Source of the DNA: Candidatus Babelota bacterium
Lineage (GTDB): Bacteria; JAGOBX01
Reading direction: 5' to 3'
NCBI GenBank assembly: GCA_017999075.1
Contig: JAGOBX010000243.1
Location: 1-6,019, forward strand
DNA length: 6,019 nt
Both the position numbers and the translations under genes were made by a program. Positions 1 to 6,019 of the stretch are shown here, one piece after another (the stretch's first letter is position 1; every line of letters begins with the position of its first letter). Below the pieces are notes generated by a model. That model had not been told where the DNA came from, ran no database searches, and worked only from the letters and a program-made list of their open reading frames with translations.

Positions 1-1
1 A

Positions 2-616
2 AGGGAAAACCGGCATAAAATTGATTTTGCCCAGACAATGTCTGATAGTCAGTTTATAATGGTTTTAGAAAAAACTATTAAAACGATTGCACCTAAAGTT
101 GAACCTGTTTCTGCTAAACCTGTATTAAAAGAACAACCTTCTGAAAAAAGTTATTCGAAAAAATCTAAATCCTCTAAACCTGCAAAAAAGAAAAGTTTGA
201 AATCCAAGAAAAAACAGAAAGTATCAAAAAAGCAGAAAAAGTCGGGAAAACCTGAAGTTATTCAAAATATTGAACCTGTAAAACCGCGTGATTTAAAAAA
301 TATTCTTGATGATAGCATTGAATCAAGAGTTAAAACTCGAGAATTAAATGCTAATGAAATTAAAAATTCTTCTGCGGTTAAAAAATCTTCTGATGAAAAT
401 CAGTTTGATGAAAAAATCAAAACATTGCAGTCTAAAATTTCAAATTTAAAAACACAATTGAATACAACTTCCAGTGAAATTGACAGTTTGAAAAATTTAA
501 AAAAAGATAACCGGTCAGGGAAAGATGAAACTAAATCTGTTTCAGATGATAAAAAAACAAGAGAAGAACTGCGTAAACTTGAACTTGAAAAAATTAAATC
601 TATAGGCGTAGAATAA
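2..616 (+). CDS. Lysine-rich low-complexity protein with C-terminal coiled coil (5'-partial, unknown function)
   Basis: I do not recognise this protein. The reading frame is open to the left edge, and the codons before the first ATG (position 38) read as plausible protein ending in KIDFAQT. No Shine-Dalgarno-like sequence precedes that ATG, so I treat the gene as 5'-truncated by the window; if 38 were the true start the protein would have 192 residues. Counting from the ATG, residues 1-20 look folded (SQFIMVLEKTIKTI). Residues about 25-75 are a Lys/Ser/Pro-rich, very basic linker with runs such as KKKSLKSKKKQK. Residues about 123-155 form a likely coiled coil with leucine and isoleucine spacing, followed by a charged tail. 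There is no signal peptide or membrane segment in the visible part. It sits 31 bases upstream of the cNMP-fold gene on the same strand and is probably co-transcribed with it. The basic tract could bind nucleic acid or acidic partners, but that is inference. Confidence 0.6.
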   Translation, partial: RENRHKIDFAQTMSDSQFIMVLEKTIKTIAPKVEPVSAKPVLKEQPSEKSYSKKSKSSKPAKKKSLKSKKKQKVSKKQKKSGKPEVIQNIEPVKPRDLKNILDDSIESRVKTRELNANEIKNSSAVKKSSDENQFDEKIKTLQSKISNLKTQLNTTSSEIDSLKNLKKDNRSGKDETKSVSDDKKTREELRKLELEKIKSIGVE

Positions 617-634
617 TTTTATTGAATTTACTTC

Positions 635-640
635 AGGTGA
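635..640 (+). promoter_or_regulatory. Ribosome-binding site for the cNMP-fold gene
   Basis: AGGTGA lies 7 bases before the ATG at 648. It supports that start over the out-of-frame ATG at 641, which meets a stop after about a dozen codons. Confidence 0.6.
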
Positions 641-647
641 ATGATTT

Positions 648-1826
648 ATGAATATAAAAAACAACCAATCCCTGTTTAACTCCGGACAGGACGATAAGAA
701 AGTATATATACTTGCTAAAGGCGAAGTAAAACTTTTTTTAAAATCGAGTTTGACTGACAATGAATACCCGTTATTTTCAGTTAAAGATGCAGGCGCAATT
801 TTTGGAATTGTTGAAAATGTTTTAAATATAAAACGGATACTTACTGTTAAATCAGTTTCTGACGAAACAGATGTTAACGTAATTGATTTAGCAGGGAAAA
901 ATCTTACTGTAACAGTTCAGAGTAATCCGAAACTCGGTTTGCAATTTGCAATAAATCTTGCCTTGCGTTTGAAAAATACAAATAATCAATTAACATCTCT
1001 TTCTAAAATTTTGAATGATATAAGAACTAACACTAATAATTTATGCATTCAGTATTATGACATATGCGAGGAAATAAATCAGCTTAACGGTAAGTATCAG
1101 TTTCCTTGGTTGAAAGCTATTTATGAACAGGCAAAAATTAATTTAATATATAAATACGGGAGTTCAGCAAAAGCAGGTAAAGACGTTCTTGAAGAAATGG
1201 TTGAAGCACGAAAAAATGTAGTAGGTTCTGTAGAAAAAGAAAATCTGGAAACTTCCGGCGCTAAAATTTATAAACCAGGCGATGTAGTCTGCACTGAAGG
1301 AGATATAGGAAAAGAAATGTTTATCTTGCTTGACGGCGAGCTGAGCGTTTATGTAAATAATAATAAAGTGGCGGAAATTACTAAAAAAGGAGAAATCCTT
1401 GGGGAAATAGCGGTTCTATTAGGTTTGAAAACAAAATCTTTTGAAAAAAGAACTGCTACAGTTAAAGTTAAGAAAGAAGCCAAAATATTGAGTATACCGT
1501 TTGATAAGATTTTTGAAGTAATAAACAGAGATCCGAAGGTTATTGTGCATATTATGAAAACATTATCTGAACGTACTCCTGAATCGTATAATAAACTTAC
1601 GGAAACATACGAAAAAATGGATAAAGCTATTAATCTTATGAATCCTTCTGCTTCAACATCTGCTACTTGTCCGAAAGCGTTTCAGCAGATGATAACACTA
1701 ATTAATCAGAAGGCTAATGATAAAGATAAGGTGGATGCAATACTTAAAAAACTGGATAAACTGATAGATGATGCCAAAAAAGATTATAACAAATATTCGG
1801 AAATTTATGATAATTTGATTAAATAA
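648..1826 (+). CDS. Protein with tandem cyclic-nucleotide-binding-like domains
   Basis: This 392-residue, apparently cytosolic protein has no signal peptide or membrane segment. Residues about 8-85 resemble the start and beta-roll of a CAP_ED domain (LFNSGQDDKKVYILAKGEVKLF, then an FGIVENVL...R segment), but the phosphate-binding cassette is degenerate, so ligand binding there is doubtful. Residues about 100-200 are a helical linker. Residues about 205-312 form a second, well-kept cNMP domain: YKPGDVVCTEGD, then MFILLDGELSVY, then G252-E253-I-A, and R268-T269-A270-T. In this family the Glu and Arg contact the ribose and cyclic phosphate. Here they are 15 residues apart instead of the usual 9-10, which implies an insertion. 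Residues about 313-392 are helical and lysine-rich, with no helix-turn-helix, so it is not a Crp/Fnr-type transcription factor. No kinase, cyclase or channel domain is attached. It may be a second-messenger sensor or adaptor acting with the upstream coiled-coil protein. The cNMP fold is a confident call; the role is unknown. Confidence 0.8.
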   Translation: MNIKNNQSLFNSGQDDKKVYILAKGEVKLFLKSSLTDNEYPLFSVKDAGAIFGIVENVLNIKRILTVKSVSDETDVNVIDLAGKNLTVTVQSNPKLGLQFAINLALRLKNTNNQLTSLSKILNDIRTNTNNLCIQYYDICEEINQLNGKYQFPWLKAIYEQAKINLIYKYGSSAKAGKDVLEEMVEARKNVVGSVEKENLETSGAKIYKPGDVVCTEGDIGKEMFILLDGELSVYVNNNKVAEITKKGEILGEIAVLLGLKTKSFEKRTATVKVKKEAKILSIPFDKIFEVINRDPKVIVHIMKTLSERTPESYNKLTETYEKMDKAINLMNPSASTSATCPKAFQQMITLINQKANDKDKVDAILKKLDKLIDDAKKDYNKYSEIYDNLIK

Positions 1827-1858
1827 AAATTTTATTTATATGTGAATGGGTTGAATTT

Positions 1859-4420
1859 ATGGTATTTGAAATTAATAAAAAAAAAGTATTTTTTTTTACA
1901 ACATTTTTTTTTATTTTTTATTTAATTCCTGGGAATTCTTTTCCACCTCCAGATCCAAAAATTGCCGGTGATCCAGAAATCATTAAATTATTTAATAATC
2001 ATTTAAGCTATAAAAATGAAACTAGAAAAACTGTAAGTAAATCTCCGGCGTATCGTTCATATCAGTATCCGTCAGCTTTAGGAACGCATAAAATATGTGT
2101 TATTCTTTTACAATTTACTAATAAATCTTTTCCGTCGCAGTATAATAAAACTTATTATGACAATGTGATTTTTAATACATCGTCAAACAGTTTATCGAAT
2201 TATTATAAAGAATGCTCTTACAATAAATTTAATTTGTCTGGTTCAGCGGCTGATATATATGGACCATTCACGAGTTCCAGAACAATGGAATACTATGGTT
2301 CGGATGGAAGTGATATTGATAACAGGTATGCTTCTATAAATTCAATGATTCAGGAAGTTGTAGAACTTGCTGAATCCAGTGTTAATTTTAGCAATTACGA
2401 TTCCAACGGAGATGGAAAAGTAGATCATTTAATAGTTATTCATGCCGGAGGAAACCAGGCTGTTTCAAAAGTTTCAAATGATATTTGGTCGCATAACTGG
2501 TTTATAAACGGATTTCTTGAATCGGCCTATCAGACAGATGACGGAGTTGATATTGTAACATATTCTACTTTTGAAGAAGATGCATCTTTAGGTATGATGG
2601 CGCATGAATTCGGTCATGATTTGGGGCTTCCTGATTTATATAATACACATACTGGAAATTCGGTTGTCGGGAAATGGTGTTTAATGGATTACGGGTTGTA
2701 TAATGGTATAAATTCAGATGGCAGATCTCCTGCTCATCCTTCGGTTTATAATAAAATATTATTAAATTGGATTACTCCTGTTTCAATAGTTTCTTCAGCG
2801 GCAAATTATAATTTGAATAATATAGAAGAATATGACGCGGCAATTAAAATTCCGCATCCTTCATCATCGAATTCATCTCAGGAATATTATTTAATTTCCA
2901 ACCGTCAGAAAAACGGGTATGATTCTTATTTGCCTGGATCTGGAATTCTGGTATGGCATATAAATGATTCAATTGGGACGTTAACTGAAAATAATATTAA
3001 TAATTTTTCTCAACAGCGTGTAAAGATTGTTCCACAGGATAATACAGAACCGTCGTGGAATTATGGAGATTCAACTGATCCATGGAAAAATAATCTGACA
3101 GGATTAACATCGTCTTCAGTTCCGAATAATGCCGCGCATAATGGTCAAACGTCATCTACTCCTATAATATCAAATATAGGAAGTTCGGGAGATGTAATGA
3201 CTTTAAATTTTTTATCAGGGTATCAGATTTCTGAAAATATTAATATTAGTTCTGTCAAATATAATTCTGGCGGCTGTACTGTTGAGTGGTCAATCAATCC
3301 GGATTTTTCTGAAATTTCCAATATATCTTACTATAAACTTGAATTATATACCGGATTATCATCTTCAATTTCAGATACTGTAATAACAACTTTTAATCCT
3401 TACTTGAATTTTCAGATGAACAGCCCTGTTTCGTCTATCAGAATTTTTGCGTATAATTCAGGGAATATGCTTATAACCCAATCAAAACTTTACCTTCTTT
3501 CAGATACTACTGTTTTAATAACTGATAATTTGATTTATGGTTCTTCAAATATTACGGTTATTTCAAATGATACAGTAGAAATAACGGCACTGACTGATTA
3601 TTCAGGGATACAGAAAAATTATATATTGTTAAATAAATCATCCGATACTTTTACCAAATTTCTTATTAATTCAGGAATAGATTTGAATTTTAATATTAAT
3701 TCTTTATCTAAAAAATTTTATATAAATTTACCTTTAATTCAAAAATGCAATGTCGTTTATTCAAAACCTGATAATAACGATCCTGTTGTTTCAGCATTGT
3801 TGCTGAATCAGGATTTTGAACCTAATTCTCTCATAAAATTAAATATTACAGATGAAACCAATTCTATTATAACTTCTGATTTTTCATCTTATTTTCAGGA
3901 TATTACTTTTATATGGCAAGATACTTCTGTTCAGGATATAACCAACTATTCATTGATGTACTATAATGAATCAACTGGAATGTGGGAAGTCGCGTTGTCT
4001 TCAATTGAATATGATAATAATTCAAAGATAATAAAAGGAACCATAAATCATTTAACAATGTTTGCGATAAAAAAAGTAGGAAGTTCATTGCAGAAAGCAG
4101 AAGTTTTTCCTAATCCGCATACTCCTGTCAACAATGGTAAAATTAAATTTTTTTATAAAGACAGCAGCGACACGGGTTTTGATTTTCCAATAAATACAAG
4201 TTTGAAAATTTATAACATTTCAGGTGAACTAATAACGGAAATTTATAAAACCACAGATGCAGGAACAGGAGACCCTTACGATAATATTAAAAATCAGTCT
4301 TTGCTGAATTGGGATTTGAAAAATTCGTCTAATTCGCCTGTATCATCAGGGGTTTATTTGTATGTTATTGAAACTCCGTCAGGTAAAAAATTTACTGGCA
4401 AATGTGCTGTAGTAAGATGA
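1859..4420 (+). CDS. Secreted M6-family zinc metalloprotease with FlgD-like C-terminal domain
   Basis: This 853-residue exported peptidase is related to the immune inhibitor A family. Residues 1-27 are a signal peptide (basic NKKK, then a very Phe-rich core). There is only a short pre-region before the catalytic domain begins near residue 75 (HKICVILLQF). D181-S-N-G-D-G-K-V-D189 is a calcium-loop-like motif. H249-E250-F-G-H253-D-L-G-L-P-D259 is the zinc site, with E250 as catalytic base. W273-C-L-M276-D-Y-G is the Met-turn-like motif, and the domain continues through LPGSGILVWHIND near residues 355-366 to about residue 450. Next come an Fn3-like region (about 455-545), further beta-rich sequence, and a FlgD-like Ig domain from VFPNP (749-753) to the end with LKIYNISGEL and SGVYLYVIE. 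The first ATG has only a weak ribosome-binding site but directly precedes the signal peptide. All catalytic residues are present. The substrate is unknown; extracellular protein or peptide degradation is likely. The early codons hold three 9-base homopolymers. Confidence 0.9.
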   Translation: MVFEINKKKVFFFTTFFFIFYLIPGNSFPPPDPKIAGDPEIIKLFNNHLSYKNETRKTVSKSPAYRSYQYPSALGTHKICVILLQFTNKSFPSQYNKTYYDNVIFNTSSNSLSNYYKECSYNKFNLSGSAADIYGPFTSSRTMEYYGSDGSDIDNRYASINSMIQEVVELAESSVNFSNYDSNGDGKVDHLIVIHAGGNQAVSKVSNDIWSHNWFINGFLESAYQTDDGVDIVTYSTFEEDASLGMMAHEFGHDLGLPDLYNTHTGNSVVGKWCLMDYGLYNGINSDGRSPAHPSVYNKILLNWITPVSIVSSAANYNLNNIEEYDAAIKIPHPSSSNSSQEYYLISNRQKNGYDSYLPGSGILVWHINDSIGTLTENNINNFSQQRVKIVPQDNTEPSWNYGDSTDPWKNNLTGLTSSSVPNNAAHNGQTSSTPIISNIGSSGDVMTLNFLSGYQISENINISSVKYNSGGCTVEWSINPDFSEISNISYYKLELYTGLSSSISDTVITTFNPYLNFQMNSPVSSIRIFAYNSGNMLITQSKLYLLSDTTVLITDNLIYGSSNITVISNDTVEITALTDYSGIQKNYILLNKSSDTFTKFLINSGIDLNFNINSLSKKFYINLPLIQKCNVVYSKPDNNDPVVSALLLNQDFEPNSLIKLNITDETNSIITSDFSSYFQDITFIWQDTSVQDITNYSLMYYNESTGMWEVALSSIEYDNNSKIIKGTINHLTMFAIKKVGSSLQKAEVFPNPHTPVNNGKIKFFYKDSSDTGFDFPINTSLKIYNISGELITEIYKTTDAGTGDPYDNIKNQSLLNWDLKNSSNSPVSSGVYLYVIETPSGKKFTGKCAVVR
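1877..1919 (+). repeat. Cluster of homopolymer tracts in the protease signal-peptide codons
   Basis: A9 (1877-1885), T9 (1889-1897), T9 (1904-1912) and T6 (1914-1919) lie almost back to back within codons 7-20 of the M6 protease gene. They encode KKK, FFF and FFF in the signal peptide. Tracts of this length are prone to polymerase slippage. Gaining one base leads to TGA at 1969-1971, and losing one base leads to TAA at 1923-1925. The tracts are seen directly; a switching role is inference. Confidence 0.6.
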
Positions 4421-4456
4421 AAAAATTATAAATTAAAATAATAGTTTGATTTTATT

Positions 4457-4500
4457 AGAAATGCGGCAAATGATTAGTTCGCACTTCTTATTTTGATTTT
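4457..4500 (+). terminator. Weak hairpin plus T-rich tail between the protease gene and gcvH
   Basis: AGAAATGCG (4457-4465) can pair with CGCACTTCT (4480-4488) in a nine-position stem with one A/C mismatch and a 14-base loop. It is followed by the T-rich stretch TTATTTTGATTTT. This could end transcripts of the protease gene, or act as a leader attenuator for gcvH. The stem is short and imperfect and the loop is large, so the call is tentative. The rest of the gap from 4421 to 4503 is plain AT-rich DNA without an evident strong promoter. Confidence 0.3.
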
Positions 4501-4503
4501 TTA

Positions 4504-4510
4504 AAGGAGG
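4504..4510 (+). promoter_or_regulatory. Strong ribosome-binding site deciding the gcvH start
   Basis: AAGGAGG is the strongest Shine-Dalgarno match in the window. It abuts an in-frame ATG at 4511 with no spacing, which is too close for initiation. It is 9 bases before the ATG at 4520, so it selects the second ATG. It suggests high translation of gcvH compared with the neighbouring genes. Confidence 0.8.
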
Positions 4511-4519
4511 ATGTTCTTT

Positions 4520-4903
4520 ATGGAATTGCCGAAAAATTTAAAATATTCAAAAGAACATGAATGGTGTAATATTGTTGACGGAATAGCTGTTGTAGGAATT
4601 ACTGATTATGCTCAAAAAGAACTTGGAGATGTTGTTTTTGTTGATTTACCGTCAAAAAACCAATTGGTAACCGCAAATGAAAAATTCGGAGAAATAGAGT
4701 CTGTTAAAGCTGTATCAGATATATTTTCTCCTATCAGCGGAACAATTATTGATGTAAATAATGAATTGTCTGATAATCCTGGATTGGTTAACGAATCGCC
4801 TTTTGAAAAAGGCTGGATGATTAAAGTTAAACCTTCAAATGATTCTGAATTGAATAATTTGATGACTGCTGATTCTTACAAAGAATATATTTCATCTTTG
4901 TAA
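4520..4903 (+). CDS. gcvH: Glycine cleavage system H protein (lipoyl carrier)
   Basis: GcvH carries the aminomethyl group on a lipoyl-lysine arm from the PLP-dependent decarboxylase GcvP to GcvT, then passes reduced lipoate to the L protein. The start at 4520 gives 127 residues, the usual length, beginning MELPKNLKYSKEHEW as in the family; the earlier ATG at 4511 is rejected because it touches the Shine-Dalgarno site. Family marks are HEW near residue 14, GITDYAQKELGDVVFVDLP at about 26-44, the lipoylation motif ESVKAVSD with K63, SPISG, and NESPFEKGWMIKVKP near the C-terminus. Nothing is truncated. No gcvT, gcvP or lipoate ligase lies in the window, so the rest of the system must be elsewhere or absent; stand-alone H proteins are also known as lipoate-relay donors. 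pdxJ follows within 25 bases, probably in one operon. Confidence 0.95.
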   Translation: MELPKNLKYSKEHEWCNIVDGIAVVGITDYAQKELGDVVFVDLPSKNQLVTANEKFGEIESVKAVSDIFSPISGTIIDVNNELSDNPGLVNESPFEKGWMIKVKPSNDSELNNLMTADSYKEYISSL

Positions 4904-4918
4904 TAATTTTTATTTTTT

Positions 4919-4922
4919 GGAA
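4919..4922 (+). promoter_or_regulatory. Weak ribosome-binding site supporting a GTG start of pdxJ
   Basis: GGAA sits 6 bases upstream of GTG at 4929. The other in-frame candidate, TTG at 4917, has only T-rich sequence in front of it and overlaps this site. Confidence 0.4.
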
Positions 4923-4928
4923 ACTATA

Positions 4929-5657
4929 GTGAAAAAAATTATTAAGTTAGGCGTTAATATTGATCATATCGCTACTATTAGACAGGCTCGCGGAGGAAAT
5001 GAACCTGATCCCGTAACTGCTGCTGGAATAGCAGAACTTAACGGAGCAGACGGAATTACAGTTCATCTTAGAGAAGACAGAAGGCATATTCAGGATAGGG
5101 ATCTTGACATTCTTCGGAAAACAGTTAAAACTTCTTTAAATCTTGAAATGGCGAATAATGATGAAATAATTAAAATAGCTTTGGCAGTAAAACCTGATCA
5201 GATTACACTTGTTCCGGAAAAAAGAATGGAACTCACAACTGAAGGCGGTCTTGATGTAGAAAAAAACATTTTTTCTTTGACTGAAACTGTAAAAAAATTT
5301 ATTAATGCAGGAATAACAGTAAGTTTGTTTATTGATCCTGATAAAAAACAGATTGAAGCATCATCCAAAACAGGGGCGTCTCATATAGAACTGCATACCG
5401 GTTCATATGCGAATTCCGATAAAAATAATCATTATTCGGAATTAAATAAAATTCTTGAATCTGCTATGTTTGCAAAGGAACTTGGATTTATTGTTAATGC
5501 AGGACATGGATTGAATTATATTAATGTTTATGATTTGTTTAAGTTTCAGTACTGGAACGAATTCAATATAGGTCATTCAATAATTTCAAAAGCTGTTTTT
5601 TTAGGACTTGACAATGCTGTCAGAGAAATGAAAAATATTTTAATTCATATGCATTAG
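4929..5657 (+). CDS. pdxJ: Pyridoxine 5'-phosphate synthase
   Basis: PdxJ condenses 1-deoxy-D-xylulose 5-phosphate with 3-amino-2-oxopropyl phosphate to pyridoxine 5'-phosphate, the ring-closing step of the DXP-dependent vitamin B6 route; it is a cytosolic TIM-barrel enzyme. The GTG start gives 242 residues, matching the family, and puts LGVNIDHIATIRQARG at the expected distance from the N-terminus; a TTG at 4917 would add four residues. Family motifs in order are GVNIDHIA, DGITVHLREDRRHI with H46, LNLEMA with E73, LVPEKR and TTEGGLDV at about 95-110, VSLFIDPD, IELHTGSYA, and NAGHGLNY with H193, then FNIGHSII for phosphate binding. The conserved catalytic Glu and His positions are all present. 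It follows gcvH closely and ends before a strong terminator. It implies that the host makes DXP and uses PdxA/PdxJ, not the PdxS/PdxT route. Confidence 0.97.
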   Translation: MKKIIKLGVNIDHIATIRQARGGNEPDPVTAAGIAELNGADGITVHLREDRRHIQDRDLDILRKTVKTSLNLEMANNDEIIKIALAVKPDQITLVPEKRMELTTEGGLDVEKNIFSLTETVKKFINAGITVSLFIDPDKKQIEASSKTGASHIELHTGSYANSDKNNHYSELNKILESAMFAKELGFIVNAGHGLNYINVYDLFKFQYWNEFNIGHSIISKAVFLGLDNAVREMKNILIHMH

Positions 5658-5719
5658 GATTTTGAAATAGATTAACTTTCGATTTTTGGAATAAAATTAA
5701 GATATGTTTTAAAATTAAA

Positions 5720-5760
5720 AAAAACATCAAACTGCATTGGAAATGCAGTTTGATGTTTTT
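5720..5760. terminator. Bidirectional intrinsic terminator between pdxJ and the hydrogenase gene
   Basis: A perfect 19-bp inverted repeat (5720-5738 with 5742-5760) closes on a 3-base loop, GGA. The stem has an A-run on its left and a T-run on its right. Read forward it ends pdxJ, with T5 forming the stem base. Read on the reverse strand it ends the hydrogenase transcript and is followed by a longer T tract, so it looks at least as good in that direction. It sits between convergent stop codons (5657 and 5785), where a shared terminator is expected. The preceding gap 5658-5719 shows nothing else. Confidence 0.9.
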
Positions 5761-5784
5761 AAAATAGTTTAGAATTATTTCTGT

Positions 5785-6019
5785 TTAATACCTTCCTCTT
5801 GGCGTATAATGTGTATGTAAAAATTTATGTGATATTTTGCTGTTAGGACATTCAAAAAATTCTTCGTAAATCTGTTTTATTTCAGGATTTTCGTGTGATT
5901 TTCTTAATGACAGTAATTCGTCTTCTGAATAAATAGCTTTTGCTCTTGCGTCTCTTACAGCAGGATTTGTGGGTATAGGTTGACCCCCTCCGCCAAGGCA
6001 ACCGCCGGGACACGCCATA
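5785..6019 (-). CDS. [FeFe]-hydrogenase catalytic subunit, C-terminal end (partial)
   Basis: Only the last 77 complete codons are in the window; the gene runs in from the right edge, and the ATG at the border (6016-6018 on the reverse strand) is an internal Met, not a start. The visible part opens with MACPGGCLGGGGQP, the third H-cluster signature. Its two cysteines correspond to the last two cluster ligands, the second bridging the [4Fe-4S] and diiron sub-clusters. The small-subunit-type tail follows: NPAVRDARAKAIYSEDE, then HENPEIKQIYEEFF, then SHKFLHTHY, ending RGRY. Such enzymes make or use H2 with ferredoxin, and in HydABC/Hnd complexes with NAD(P)H as well; which type this is cannot be told from the tail alone, though the tail resembles HydA/HndD-type enzymes. 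It faces pdxJ, sharing the hairpin terminator. It indicates anaerobic H2 metabolism. Confidence 0.93.
   Translation of the reverse strand, partial: MACPGGCLGGGGQPIPTNPAVRDARAKAIYSEDELLSLRKSHENPEIKQIYEEFFECPNSKISHKFLHTHYTPRGRY

Noticed and set aside
542-760. A 72-codon reverse-strand open frame starting with MSVKLDFKKSF
   Set aside because: It overlaps the end of the lysine-rich gene and the start of the cNMP-fold gene, both better supported; its Phe-rich composition is what the complement of A-rich coding DNA gives.
1821-1837. A/T-only palindrome AAATAAAA-A-TTTTATTT at the stop of the cNMP-fold gene
   Set aside because: There is no loop and no G/C pair, so a stable terminator hairpin is unlikely; such palindromes arise by chance in AT-rich DNA.
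4330-4420. Type IX secretion sorting signal at the end of the protease
   Set aside because: The domain is FlgD-like with SGVYLYVIE, but the final residues lack a clear K-rich/hydrophobic sorting tail, so I call only a FlgD-like domain.
4446-4475. Promoter for gcvH (TTGATT, 17-base spacer, AATGAT)
   Set aside because: The -10 match is poor, and in DNA this AT-rich such pairs occur by chance, so I did not list it as a feature.
4421-4503. Glycine riboswitch before gcvH
   Set aside because: The gap is too short for a tandem glycine aptamer and lacks its conserved G-rich core; only a weak hairpin is visible.
4511-4519. ATG at 4511 as the gcvH start (adds MFF)
   Set aside because: It touches the AAGGAGG site with no spacer; the ATG at 4520 has proper spacing and gives the family N-terminus.
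4917-4928. TTG at 4917 as the pdxJ start
   Set aside because: No ribosome-binding site lies upstream, and the GTG at 4929 has a GGAA at fair spacing and the usual family length. The choice remains uncertain by four residues.

Overview
The window is AT-rich bacterial DNA, roughly two-thirds A+T by eye. It carries five forward genes and, at the right edge, the 3' end of one reverse-strand gene. I see no tRNA, rRNA, CRISPR array, insertion sequence or phage gene. The gene mix is an M6 secreted protease with a FlgD-like C-terminal domain, a cyclic-nucleotide-binding-fold protein, GcvH, DXP-type PdxJ and an [FeFe]-hydrogenase. That suggests an anaerobic, fermentative bacterium with a diderm-like cell plan. 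An Elusimicrobiota/Endomicrobia-like lineage fits best, and a spirochaete or other AT-rich candidate phylum is possible. This assignment is inferred from family content and is low confidence.

Left part (1-1826): the end of a lysine-rich, low-complexity protein with a C-terminal coiled coil, whose frame is open to the window edge, is followed after 31 bases by a protein with two cNMP-binding-like folds. The first fold is degenerate. The second keeps the GE...RTA phosphate-binding signature, but with about five or six extra residues inside the cassette.

Middle (1859-4420): a large exported M6-family zinc metalloprotease has an intact HEFGHDLGLPD site, a D-rich calcium-like loop, Fn3-like linker regions and a FlgD-like C-terminal domain. 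Its signal-peptide codons contain three 9-base homopolymers. A one-base slip there would end translation early, so this is a candidate phase-variable protease.

Right part (4421-6019): a stand-alone gcvH with the best ribosome-binding site in the window is followed 25 bases later by pdxJ. PdxJ makes pyridoxine 5'-phosphate, the route to PLP, and PLP is the cofactor of the glycine decarboxylase that works with GcvH, so the pairing makes metabolic sense. A perfect 19-bp hairpin separates pdxJ from the convergent [FeFe]-hydrogenase gene and can act as a terminator in both directions.

Most of the window consists of recognisable families. The least explained parts are the lysine-rich protein plus the modified cNMP-fold protein, and the homopolymer-laden start of the protease gene. 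I do not see convincing evidence of a wholly new system.
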